From Gelatoporia subvermispora B (taxonomy: Eukaryota > Basidiomycota > Agaricomycetes > Polyporales > Gelatoporiaceae), in the NCBI GenBank assembly GCA_000320605.2, contig KB445791.1, forward strand, positions 1,701,854 through 1,765,853: DNA of 64,000 nucleotides, in the 5' to 3' direction. Positions within the stretch are counted from its first letter, which is position 1, and every line of letters starts with the position of its first letter. Below, one piece after another: positions 11,098 to 22,511 of the stretch. The position numbers and the translations under genes were made by a program. The notes beneath the pieces were generated by a model. The model worked only from the letters and a program-made list of their open reading frames with translations, did not search any database and had not been told where the DNA came from.

Positions 11098-11575
11098 CGA
11101 GTTCGCCATTCGCTGCGACGGCGCGAATGCAGTGTGCACTGGCGGATTGTAGATATCACTGTGACAGAGGTGTATTAGTACAACAGACTATTCACGACCA
11201 CTCCTTGAAAATGGTGTCGAAGCTTGGAATAGCGAGAGCGTTCACACCAAAACCACATTCGTACAGCAGATACTGCTGCTTGAGGAGATAGATAAGTGCG
11301 TAGAACACAGTGAGTTGCGAGAGGAAAGAATATATAAAACACGGGATAAGCGCCTATCTCAACAATGGAAAGACAAGAAACTCGTGCGCAATGTTGTATG
11401 CGTACCGTGAGTATGGAAAGAGAAGACGCTTTGACAGGAGTGGTGGACGCTCTGTACAAGTAATGATAAAAGACCACAAAGTGACAGAGAAGCCGTACTA
11501 GCACATTCAATCGAGTCTTGCCCGAAAGATGCTACAACCGTGACTCGGCGAATGTTCGTTCACGACGGTGAATAC
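11098..11575. other. Intergenic, no gene recognised
   Basis: This is the convergent space between a secreted-protein gene and the RRM protein gene. Short ORFs on both strands (for example 11175-11510 minus and 11310-11501 plus) overlap each other and show no family resemblance. Confidence 0.5.
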
Positions 11576-13088
11576 TTAAGCGGCGCCTTGATGTTGAGGG
11601 TCGGCAGCGCCCTGGGCCGCAGCCTGCTGGCCGTAGTAGCCTGATTGGATCATACGTCAAAACTATGCGCTGATCCATGAAAAGAGAAGGTACGTACCAC
11701 CCCAGTAGTTGTAGTACGAGCTCGGGTCGCCTGCCGGCCACTGACCAGCAGCCTGACCAGCGGCTGCGTTCGAATCAACTGCACCAGGCTGAGCGCCAGG
11801 CATAGCCATCGCCCCGCCAGACGTGGGACTGGCCAGACCCGGAGCAGCAGCACCCGGAGCACCGGCGGCAGCCTGGTTCGGGAACCCGCCGTACGCGCCA
11901 AAGCCATACTGGCCGTATGTGTTCGGCTGAGGCATGCCGTACATGGGCTGGAGAACGTGTCAGTCTTGAGCATGAGGATCCAATCAGCTGACGCACCATG
12001 TTGCCGTAGGGCGACGCAGCAGCCGTAGGGCTCAAGGAACCAGCCGGGAGGGCGACGCCTCCGTCCGCGCGGTCTTTGCCCCAGCTGCACTTGATTGGGC
12101 GCCCGTGCACCATCTGGCCCTGCAGCTGGACGATTGCCATCGCGGCATGCTCATGCGTGTCGAGCTTGACGAAAGCAAAGCCGCGGTCGGCCTGCATGCG
12201 AATCTCCGAGAGGTAGCCGATGGACTGGAACAGCGGGATGAGGTCTGCCTGCGTGCAGTACGGGACGAGATTGCCGACGTAGACAGTGGTGTTGTATGCG
12301 GGCGTCTGCTGGACGACAGACTCGTAGGAGAGGGGGCCGCCGGAGAAGTTCATGGGCGCGGGGGCACCACCACCACCACCACTACCAGCACTCATGCTTC
12401 CTGAGCGCACCCCAACAGGAGGCGCACCCTGCGTCTTCTGGTTGGCCCAGTTGACACGGATGGCGCGGGAGCCGAGCCACTCGCCGTTCATCGTGGCGAT
12501 GGCCTGCTCAGCATCGGTTTTATCCCGGAACGCGAGGAAACCGTACCCGCGGGACTTGCCCGAGTTCATGTCCCACATCACACGGGCGTCCGAGAGGGTG
12601 CCAAAGGCGCTAAATGCCTTGGCGAGCACTTCGTCGTTGACCTCCGGGCTGAGATCGCCGACAAAGACATGGAAGTGGTTACTCGTGTCCTCTTTGTTCT
12701 GCTGGCCCTGGTACGCCCAGTTGACGCGGATCTCGGTGTCGAAGATCTTGCGGCCGTTGAGCGTTTGGAGAGCGGTCTCCGCAGCACGCATGTCCATGTA
12801 CTCGACGAAACCGTAGTTGAGACCACCATGCTGGTAGTTGCGGTCAGGGATGATTTTGACGTGCTGGACGGGGCCCGCGACCGCAAAAATCTCGGTAAGC
12901 ATGTACTCCGTTACACGGGGGCTGAGGTTGCCGACATAGAGATGAGCACGCCGCTGGATATCGCGCCACAAATAGTACGGTGGCGAGGGGGAGACGCATG
13001 AGAGAAAGTGATGAGAAGTTTAGCTGGCAAGCGCAAGACGAATATGACGACTTACGGGTGCTTCAGCGGCCATATTTTGGCTCATCAT
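11576..13088 (-). CDS. Three-RRM RNA-binding protein, Pub1/TIA-1/Nam8-like
   Basis: The protein begins MMSQNMAAEAP, is spliced to RRAHLYVGNL and carries three RRM domains. RRM1 lies at about residues 15-90 (LYVGNL and LNYGFVEY), RRM2 at about 106-180 (VFVGDL and SRGYGFLAF) and RRM3 at about 240-310 (VYVGNL and DRGFAFVKL). A Gly/Ser linker separates RRM2 and RRM3. The tail is Ala/Gly/Gln/Tyr-rich and low complexity (QYGFGAYGGFPNQAAAG, PSSYYNYWGGYYGQQAA). This layout matches yeast Pub1 and animal TIA-1, which bind U-rich RNA, join stress granules and affect mRNA stability or splicing. At least three introns are visible: near the start, after SPYGNM and before the last GYYGQQ exon. The prion-like tail suggests granule assembly, but this is inference. 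GC-rich third positions suggest strong expression. Confidence 0.93.
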
Positions 13089-13577
13089 AATGACAGAAAG
13101 ATAATGAAATCGTTACTGGCGAGGGCGAGATAAGTTTTCGATGACGGTAGCGATGACCGAGCGATATTCACAACAGGAATATGTGACAAGTAGGGAAACG
13201 TGAGAGCACGATAGTCCGATATAGGAACAGAGGAGAGGAGAGAGGAGGAGAACGGAGCAGAGAGAAGAGACAGAGAACCGGACAGAAAAAAACGGACAGA
13301 GACCTCGATATGACAAGTCAGGAGACAGTAGACCGTTATGTTCGCAGAGCTGAGCAAGACGCTCGTCCTCTCTTGCCCTCTCGGCTATCTCCGGTCCCGG
13401 ATAATCGCCCGCGACCCGCTCGGCGCTCGGACAAGTCGGCTCCCCTTCCGAGTGGTCACCTTCCGAAATTTTTGCATTACACCGCACTCCAGCCACAACA
13501 AGAATTTTCCAGTCATATTGCACGACTCGGACCAAACAAACGTTACACACAAATCGTAGATAACATTATTGGAACCG
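13089..13577. promoter_or_regulatory. Pyrimidine-rich promoter/leader of the RRM gene
   Basis: On the minus strand, 13210-13310 is a long run of C and T (TCTCTGTCTCTTCTCTC type) immediately upstream of the RRM gene. Such CT-rich leaders mark transcription starts of strongly expressed filamentous fungal genes. The remainder is the 3' flank of prohibitin. Overlapping ORFs here are shadows of the low-complexity sequence. Confidence 0.5.
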
Positions 13578-14843
13578 CTACTTTTGCGTGGGCACGCTCA
13601 GCAGCACATTCCCTCCACCGCTCGGAACATACGTAACGTTCGGGTTGCCTGACAACGATTGTGCAATTGCCTTGCTCGCCTCAATTTTCCGGAACGTGAC
13701 AAATGCCTCCCCTGCACGGTCAAGGGCCTTTGAGATTGTGGCCGCAGCCTCAGCCTCTCCTTCAGCCCGGATGACCGCAGCTTGACGTTCTTGCTCCGCC
13801 TGCGCAGTGAGGGTCAGTGTTATGCAGCAAAGTACATAGGAGAACCGCATGCCTTTTCGACGATGAACTTGGCCCGCTCGGCGTCTGCAGGAAGTGTCAA
13901 TCATTCACCCAAACAGCGCCTGCGCCACTCCGACTCACCTTGCTGGGCAATCTGCTTGGCTTCAACGGCCTGTGAGACAGCTCGCGTTAGGATACTACGC
14001 CTCCTGGCCGATCAGCTGGTGCATACCTGGGTGAATTCCTGGGAACGAAAGAGTTATAAGTACTTTCCCCCGAAACCTGCCAGATAGGAGACCCACCTTC
14101 CCGAATGTAAGATGTGTAATAGAGACGTCCTCCAAGAGAATGTTGAATTCGCCTGCTCGCTGCAGCAAATCCTCCCGGATACGTGATGATACCTAGAACG
14201 CCCTGTAAGGGATTGCCTTCAACCCAACCACATATGACCGGCACGCACCACTTCACGCTGGGTGATCAGCTCCGCCGCGTCAAATTGTGCAACCGTAGCC
14301 TTCAGAACTTCGTTTCCGATTGAGGGAAGGACCCTCTCGTCGTAGTCCATGCCTAGACTTTGGTAGATTTTGGGTAGGTGGTCGACATCCGGTCGCGAGA
14401 GTACTCGAAGAGTGATGGACACCATTTGCATATCCTTGGAGCCAGTCGTTGTAGAGATGTTCTTTCCGGGCACTATAAGGCATAGGGGACATTGGATGAA
14501 CAGGAGAGCACTCACTCGAGGCTTTATGCGACAGTCATACAAGATGGCACGCTGCAGCCAGGGCACCAAGAAATGGGTCCCTTCGGCCTTAGCCTATACA
14601 TCATATGGAATTGTTGAGAACATTTTAAATCACAGAACAAGTTTACTCACCCTCTCCTGCACACCGGTGAAACGATCGAACATAACTGCACGGTACCCTC
14701 CCGGGACATCATAGATGCTAGCCTGAGCAAGGGCCGCACCGATGGCCACCGGAACTGGAAATATGCATATCTCAGTTTTTTGAGTCTCAAAAATGTAGCA
14801 GGGACAGACCAACGAGACGGCTGGCGAGGTTTGAGAGAGCCAT
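13578..14843 (-). CDS. phb1: Prohibitin 1, mitochondrial inner-membrane scaffold
   Basis: Prohibitin 1 forms ring complexes with PHB2 in the inner mitochondrial membrane, protecting respiratory-chain subunits and regulating m-AAA protease. The spliced N-terminus reads [20 protein letters not shown], then [20 protein letters not shown] (PHB domain start). Next come [54 protein letters not shown] and [15 protein letters not shown]. The coiled-coil part includes [35 protein letters not shown] and [19 protein letters not shown]. The match to yeast Phb1 is strong; the [15 protein letters not shown] block and absence of a PHB2-type N-terminal extension favour PHB1. It has at least seven short introns, one splitting EFTQ from AVEAKQ. 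All phases checked are compatible, so it appears intact. Confidence 0.95.
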
Positions 14844-15143
14844 GGCGAGTGCAGCAGCGACCGGCGTGAGACGCGTTCAGTGCGGCAAAGCCAGTGACGC
14901 GCGTCCGCCACCAGCCGCCACCCTTTGGATCGCCGGGCCGCGTCGGCGAACTTCAAGCCTTCTCAATCGGCTATGAGCACCTCTGCATCCTTCGTCTTTC
15001 ATTCATCATCCGAACACACATCTGACTCAGTATAGTACTGCTGCTGTGCATCATGCTGTGGTAACTTGGATTGTAACTCATTCCCAAGCATTTCAGTGGC
15101 GTCTGGAGTCCTTGACTCGTATCGTTTGCAAAATGAGTTGCCT

Positions 15144-17616
15144 TCATGAATTCAGTAGAACATCACCCTTCTTGTAGTCCGCTCCCGGAATCATCCTCGC
15201 GGAATGACTACCAAACTGCATCGCTTTCTTTTTCCTCAGACTCGCTTCCAGCAACCCGACTTTTCTAGCCGCCAGCCGAAGTAGCATCTTCTCCCCCAAT
15301 CCTGCCTCTAGCCTAGGGTCCAGTTTCACGTGGACGGGTAGCTGTGCGAGGTAGTCGACCACTGACAGCGAGAGGAATGGATGCCGGGTTTCCTTTCCAT
15401 GTGATGAAATGACTCGGTCATCTCGCCCCAGATTACGCGTTGGTATGCGATCCAGTTCCAGTTGTAGCTGTGACAGGCCGTCAGGATTATCACAAGTGAA
15501 CAGTCTAGTCCGTACCTCGTCCACAATTGCTTGCCATCCTGCGTGCTTGAACGCAGTACGGTGCCGACCATAACCGCCCAACAGCTCATCCGACCCAAGC
15601 CCATTCAGCAGAACTCGTGCGGGACTTGTGTAAGGTTCTGGAACGGCTCCTGGATGGCTTCGTATCTGACCAACACCCCGAGCTGCGAAGTAGAGAGCCA
15701 CCGCGAGGCTCTATGATAGGTCAGGCAAGATTGTTCGAAGGCATGATAATAAAACTCACGAGATCCATCACCGTCCGGCCGGGAAACATGAGCGCTTCCA
15801 CTAACGGTCTGGCAGCTTGCGATTCCTGCGACGAATTAGCTACAGACCGTGGTTACAGGGCATATACGAACTTCATATGGCACATTTACTTCAACCTGTA
15901 CGTGGCATGAAGATGTGAGCGAGGAGCCTATGCTCCGAGAAAGTCAACTCACAAAGTTCCATTTCCGACCTGGGCACAGTCGTCTCAATTCCTCTACTTC
16001 CTGCGCTCCTGTCAACCTGTCCGGCACATCATACTCCACGTTGACAGTCGAGTAATCAAGTCGCTCTTTCATCTTCAGCTTCTTTTCTCTTTTCTTCAGT
16101 GCACCAATGTTGCCCTCGATCTGAACGGAGATCTTGCGGGGGTTCTCAAATGCAACATTCAATAGATCTATGGGCTCAGATGGATCGACATGACTGCAGG
16201 TGGTCAGTCGGGTTCGTTCGAAGGTGACACATGAGACGTACCGATGTGCCAAAAACGCTAGCATTGTCGAGTCTATACCGCCACTGAATAGCACAGCGAC
16301 TCTTGCCTGCCCCTCATGTGTGCTGCCGTCACAAATGCAGAAGCCTGTCACTGGTATGGTGGTATTGGACGTACCCTACTCGGGGAATGTTTCGAACGCG
16401 CAGCATGACACTCCTATCAAGATGATCGAGCAAGTCATCGACGGCGGAGCTCAAATGTGACGGAATACTGTTCAGATCCTGAAGTTGTGGTGGATCTTCG
16501 GGGATGAAACGATTGACCTTTCTTAGCTCTGCCTGTGGTGACTTTAGAGCTCTGACTCGGTTGCCGCATATCCCACTTACGTATGGTGAAGACGTTGAGT
16601 CTCCTCGACGTGGCATAGTTTGCAGACACGTCTCAAATGAAGATGTAAACTAGAATAACCGAAGTCAGTTCATCTCTGGTTGGGATCGGGTCAGGACTTG
16701 AGAGTGGATAGCACTGACATCGGTTAAGTCAGTCACCAACCTGCCCAGGTCTAGCGCATATATATGATCCGTAGAAAGTTCCTCGGGAGCATAAGCTGGG
16801 TGTGCGCCAACAGATACAGACGCTAGCACGAGGTATGGATACTCCGGTGTCGGTCTATTGATCAGCAGAGAACGTCTTCCCAAGGGGTCCCTAGCGAACA
16901 CAATTTTGTGTAGGCGAGCCTGCAGGCTACGTCAGGCCGTATGCTTGATACATGATACACGTGAGGGAGAAAACGAACATGGTAGTACACAAGAGCATAG
17001 CTACAGAGACATCGTGAGGTTTGACACGAACGTTGATCAGTAACTTCAAGACTTACGGTCCTTCTATACTGCCGAGCAGATCTCGGACATCTTCTATAGT
17101 GTCTGCCGCACATAAGCGGGAGAAAAGGAGAGCGCCGTCATTTGCATCCGGAGAAATCTGAAGGAGGTCAACGAGTGAAGATTTGATGTCAATTCAATAC
17201 CAACATCTATCCCCTCGAAAATCTGGCATTATATCTAATGAATCAGCAAATACACTAACGGACAGACTCTGACACGCATCCGCGACTACGTACTTCACCA
17301 TTCCAGCATAAAATATTACCGTGCACATCACGATGGGGTTGAACAATAGGTGAGTCTCCTCTCAAACGTAGTTCTGAGGCGAAAAATGTCATATGTGCTC
17401 TTCCCTCTCGCATGTGCACGGTATCCTGTGCATCTGGACCTGTTCTTCATAGTAAGCCTCAGAATGCAAACAACGACGATAGGCAAGAAAACGAATACCT
17501 CGAGCAGCATTCGCCAGCTCAAGATTTTTGAGCAAATTGTGGAACACTTCTTCGGCACTTTGAGCAAGGGAGGACTCTGCAGTCGTGCATCGTAGGGAAA
17601 ACAGGATCCCGCACAT
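15144..17616 (-). CDS. Asparagine synthetase domain-containing protein (ASNSD1 type)
   Basis: The start MCGILFSLRC places Cys2 as the N-terminal nucleophile of a class II glutamine amidotransferase domain. Splicing then joins NAARG to PDAQDTVHMREGRAHM and gives HKIVFARDPLGRRSLL. The C-terminal asparagine synthase ATP-pyrophosphatase domain has the PP-loop VAVLFSGGIDSTMLAF, then NGLGSDELLGGYGRHR, and ends AMQFGSHSARMI and YKKGDVLLNS. That ending is characteristic of the ASNSD1 group rather than canonical asparagine synthetase. The family is conserved in eukaryotes, but its in vivo reaction is poorly defined. The gene has about nine introns and several very small exons. It lies in tandem behind prohibitin, with about 300 bases between. 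Confidence 0.9.
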
Positions 17617-17937
17617 GGAAGTCTTCTACAGAGAAATTACCAAATCGAGCCCGAAACATATCAGCGCGCGTCAAAATCTTCTCAACGTAACATCGACAAT
17701 AATGACTGCCTAGCGTTGCAATAATCGGGATACATAAGCATCACACGCCTTAACTTGGATTGTACGATGGCTTCATGGCACGAGAATGGATGAGCAAAAG
17801 ATTGCTTTGGTTACTGCATTCTACAACAGCTATGATACTTCCGTTCTTTCTTTCCTCTGCACAAATCTAAGGCTACCGAAACAGACACCCTCGGATGATA
17901 CATGCATAAGCCGAGAGCATGACGGGACAGCGCGCGT
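17617..17937. other. Intergenic, no gene recognised
   Basis: This is the 5' flank of the ASNSD1-type gene and the 3' flank of 6PGDH, both on the minus strand. It is AT-richer than the flanking coding DNA. No ORF of interest is present. Confidence 0.5.
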
Positions 17938-19850
17938 TTAAGCACTGTATGAACTCGCAGAGACGTTACCACCACGGCCGGTCCAGTTGATGTCTAACAG
18001 ACATAGATCAACGACGCTCAATGAGACTTAAAGAAGATAGACTTACGGATATCCTCGCCCGCCTTGAGCTTGGAGTTCTCCTTGCCAGGCATGACGCGGA
18101 AGGTGTGTGCACCGAAGTAGTCACGCTGAAAAACGTCAGCCATGCAAAGTTCAATTCACATAGTGTGAACAAAGCATATACTAACCTGAGCCTGCAGAAG
18201 GTTCGCAGGGACAACCTCGCTCCTGTAGCCGTCGAAGAACGCAAGCGCAGTGCTGAACGCAGGGGTGGGAATACCCCAGAGGACAGCCTGCGCAATGATG
18301 CGCCGCCAGCCAGGCTGTGCCTTGTGAACGGCCTTGTTGAAGAAGTCGTCGAAGAGTAGCGACTCGAGGTCGCCCTTCTTCTGGTAAGCAGCAGTGATGT
18401 CGCCGAGGAAGACAGACTTGATGATGCAGCCTCCACGCCACATTTGCGCAATACCGGCGTAGTTGAGGTTCCAGCCGAGCTGTGAATATTCATCAGGCAC
18501 CCGACGACACTGTGACGCCAAACGAATACTTACGTCCTTCGCAGTTTGACGCATGAGCATGAAGCCCTGAGTGTAGGAGATGATCTTCGACGCGTAGAGC
18601 GCCTGCTCGAGGTCGTCAATGAACTGCTTCTTGTCACCCTTGAAGACTTCCTCCTTCTGCGGGCCCGCAATGACTTTGCTAGCGCGCACACGCTCCTCCT
18701 TGATGGCAGACAGGCAGCGAGCAAAGACAGCCTCACCAATGAGGGTGACTAGATGCCGTCAGATAAAGCTTCTATAGAGGTAAAAGTGTCTTACCGGGCA
18801 TGCCGGCGTCCAGTGCAGCAATGGCGGTCCACTTGCCAGTACCCTTCTGACCAGCCTGGTCAAGGATCTTGGTGACAAGGGGCTGACCATCGTCATCGTT
18901 GAACTTGAGGATGTTTGCGGTGATGTCGATGAGGAAGGAGTCGAGTACACCCTTGTTCCAGGTGAAGAAGATGTCAGCAATCTCGCTCTCAGAGAGACCG
19001 AGACCGCGCTTGAGGATGTCGTAGGCCTCAGCAATCAGCTGCATGTCACCATACTCGATACCTGTAGGGACACCGTAAACGCCAGACGATAAGGTAGCGC
19101 GTGAGAAGGCTTCTCACCATTGTGGACCATCTTCACGTAGTGTCCCGCACCGGTCTCACCCACCCAGTCACAGCACGGCTCACCGTTGACCTGCGCAGCC
19201 GTAGCCTGGAAGATCTCCTTGATGTGAGGCCATGCCGCGGGGGAGCCGCCAGGCATGAGCGAGGGACCGTAACGAGCTCCCTCTTCACCACCGGAGACAC
19301 CGGAGCCGACGAAGAGCAAGCCCTTCGACTCGAGCTCCTTGGCACGGCGGATGGAGTCGGGGTAGTGAGAGTTACCACCATCGATGATGATGTCGCCCTG
19401 CTCGAGGTGGGGCTCAAGCTGCTCGATGAACGCATCGACGGCAGGACCGGCCTTGACAAGCAGGATAATCTTACGGGGGCGCTTGAGCTTGGCAACAAGC
19501 TCCTCAATCGAGTGCGCGCCCTGGACTTTTGTTCCTGGGGACGCGAATCGCGCCTCAGCGTCTCGTCGCGAAGGCGCGTACATCGGGCTTACCCTTGGCC
19601 TCGTTTTCGAGGAAGTGGTCAACTTTGCTCGTTGTCCGGTTGTAGGCAACAACAGTGAAACCCTTGTCGTTCATGTTGAGGATAAGGTTTTGGCCCTGGA
19701 GGATACGTCGCTCAGCATGATCCATAGGACAGTGCGACGACGCGTACCATGACGGCCAAGCCGATGAGACCAATATCACCACTATGCATGTGGGTAAATA
19801 CTCGACGTTGTACACTACATTGAAGGGAAAACCTACGTGGGCTGAGACAT
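17938..19850 (-). CDS. gnd1: 6-phosphogluconate dehydrogenase, decarboxylating
   Basis: This enzyme oxidatively decarboxylates 6-phosphogluconate to ribulose 5-phosphate, making NADPH in the cytosol. The start [20 protein letters not shown] carries the Rossmann dinucleotide motif, assembled from three exons. It is followed by [53 protein letters not shown] (catalytic and substrate region), [20 protein letters not shown], and [19 protein letters not shown]. The C-terminus is [10 protein letters not shown] and then [18 protein letters not shown]. The length of about 490 residues is normal. At least seven introns are present; reading through them explains frame breaks such as the one near 19560. 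It sits head-to-head with the branched-chain aminotransferase gene. Confidence 0.97.
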
Positions 19851-20536
19851 GGTTGCGAGAATGTGTTGTAGGCGGGATACGACTGTCGTGGTAGGAGGCA
19901 AGGTCGTTGGTAGACTCGGCCGGTTGGGGCAAGGAGGTGATGTCGATGAGATATAAGCCTGACGTCTTTGTCACGCCGGTCCGTGAGATCATCGCCGATA
20001 GCACACTCAGCCAAAACTACAGGGCGCCGTCTATGCCCATGCTCACTCAGCCGGTGTCTCCCCAGCTTTCATTGATGGCAAATGATTCACTCGCAAGGTG
20101 TGCTGGCGCATGAACAAATGCTGACTTGAACAGGAGCCCGTCTTGCTTTCCGCCAAGAAACGTGACGACCCCAGAGACGTTACATGCGCGCTTGTCATGG
20201 CGCCCAGTCACGTGATGATTTGCAAGCCGAGGGACTCCGCGTCGTCCCGGTGTCCGGGTCGACCGAGCCCTTTTGAGATACTTGTTCTCTGTGCATGCCC
20301 GTCCAAACGCGAGGGGACGCGACAATATGGTTTTGCGCAACCCACACTATGCGCGATAGTGCGAGTCCGCTGCTCACGACGTCCGGCATGGTCGAGTCAG
20401 TGTGCCTCGACGACCCGGATGTTGCCGGTCCATACGAATGGCGGTCGACGCGCGCCGGCCAGACCGGCGCGCTCCAAGACGCGCTCGGTGAGCTGCATCG
20501 AGTCAAGCAACAGTGCACTCTCTATCCACTCCAACC
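19851..20536. promoter_or_regulatory. Divergent promoter region between 6PGDH and BCAT
   Basis: The 686 bp between the two divergent starts must hold both promoters. GC-rich blocks occur (20400-20500, with GCGCGCCGGCC-like sequence) and no clear TATA box is visible. ORFs on both strands here lack recognisable domains. Confidence 0.45.
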
Positions 20537-22325
20537 ATGTCGAGAACGCTGCGCTCTTCGCGGTTCATCCTCTCGCAGTGCAAGCCTGCGCGTAGCCTTG
20601 GACGTCTTAGAGGTCACTCTCAGCTCCCTACACTTTCTGCGATCCAGAATGTACACACACGCAGGCAGTCAACCGTGACTCGAGACCCTATGACCGGCGA
20701 ATTCACATCCCTGCCAGACGTTGAGGTACAAGTGCATTCACCGTGTGCGTGCTGATGCACGACTGAGAAATGTGGGCCATGTATCACAGCCGTCGCGTCT
20801 CGTAATCGAACGCACGCAGAATCCCAAGAAGCCGCCACCCCCGTCAGGCCTCGTCTTCGGCCATACCTTCGTAAGGAATGCTCGCCGTATAATGCCGAAG
20901 AACCCTGTCGTGCTATCTTCTGCTAATTAGACCGATCACATGTTGACGATCCCCTGGAACGCCTCATCCGGCTGGGGTGCACCGAAAATCCAACCATGTA
21001 CGTCAGAGTTACGAACACCTCATGGGATATAGCAATGCTGATCGAACTATAGATGGACCTCTATCCTTGGAACCCAGCGCAACCGTTTTCCACTATGCGC
21101 AAGCTCTCTTCGAAGGCCTCAAGGCGTACCGCGATCAGAATGGCAAGGTCACGTTATTCAGGCCCGACATGAACATGAAGCGAATGAACAGCAGTGCGAA
21201 GCGCATTGCGCTGCCGGTGAGTGCCGTTGTCTTCGATGCGCACCTAGTTTTTAATGTTGCGATGGATGCGCTAGACCTTCAATGGTGATCATGTCATTGA
21301 GCTGATACAGGAGCTCATCCGTCTAGACAAGCACTGGATACCTGCTCAGCCAGGTTACAGCTTGTACATTCGGCCGACTCTCAGTGAGTGACAGTCCTAA
21401 CTCAGCATGTTGACTTTGTTGACGGGGGAGGGGATCGATCATATCATCTCAGTTGGCTCGCAACCTGCTCTGGGAATCGCACCTCCGAATGAAGCCTTGC
21501 TGTTCGTGATCTGCAGTCCGGTTGGCCCATACTACCCACAAGGATTCAAACCTGTGGCATTGTACGGCACGACGGAATACACTCGTGCATCGGCCGGAGG
21601 TATGTATCTATACATCGATCTCCGAAGAAAGCGCTGACACTGCCGATCCAGGCATCGGCGCGTACAAGTTGGGCGCCAATTACGCACCAGGCGTGGTTGC
21701 GCAGAAGGAGGCTGCGAAGCTCGGATATGTTCAGAACCTCTGGCTGCACGGACCGCAACATCACATTACTGAGGTAAGTGTGCCGGCCGACGGTGTGCAT
21801 TCATATGCAAAGACTTACACCTTGGCGCCGCTGAATAGGTCGGAACCATGAATGCATTTGCCGTCTTCAAGCGTTCGGATGGAGGTATGTGCCCTCGATT
21901 GTCTGTAATCTGATGTTCTTTCTCAATAACTCATCGATCCAGCCACCGAGCTCGTGACGCCCCCTCTCGACGGTATCATCCTTCCCGGTGTCACGCGCGA
22001 CTCCGTCCTTGCGCTCGCGCGCGACCACGCCTCTGGCAAGGCCAAGGTGCCCGAGCTCCCGGAGAACCTCGTCGTCTCCGAGCGGTCGATGACGATGAAG
22101 GAGGTTAAGGACGCTGCCGCGAACGGCTCGCTGCTCGAGTTCTTCGGCACAGGCACTGCGGCCGTGATCAGCCCCGTGGACCGGATTGGCTACCTCGGCG
22201 AGGATGTGCACATCCCCACTGGGCCAGATGGTATGGGCCCTGTGTCGCGCCCGATCTGGAAGCAGCTGGTCGGCATCCAGATGGGTTCCGTTGCGCACCC
22301 GTGGAGCGTTGTTGTTACAGAGTAA
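20537..22325 (+). CDS. Branched-chain amino acid aminotransferase (PLP), probably mitochondrial
   Basis: This fold type IV PLP enzyme transfers the amino group between leucine, isoleucine or valine and 2-oxoglutarate. The N-terminus is Arg/Ser-rich and lacks acidic residues, like a mitochondrial targeting peptide (MSRTLRSSRFILSQCKPARS). The conserved body includes PSGLVFGHTF, HMLTIPWNASSGWGAPKIQP, FHYAQALFEGLKAYRDQNGK, SLYIRPTL, GIGAYKLGANYAPGVVAQKE (the Lys is the expected Schiff-base residue), WLHGPQHHITEVGTMNAFAV, TPPLDGIILPGVTRDSV and FFGTGTAAVISPVDRIGY. At least seven introns interrupt the first two thirds. The long last exon is markedly richer in G+C at third positions than the 5' exons. 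All motifs are present, so it should be active. Confidence 0.95.
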
Positions 22326-22511
22326 TTTAGGATATTAGAGGCTGGTCCCCCTTGGAACGACATACATTGGTTAGGCCGGAACGACTATGTGTGTGTACTG
22401 GATGTGTATACAAAATGCTAGATGTCACAGGCGATGCCGATACTTGCGCATCCTAAGTGATACCCTAGGAATACGCAACACTCGTATCAGTCCTGGCTCT
22501 CCATCCCAATA

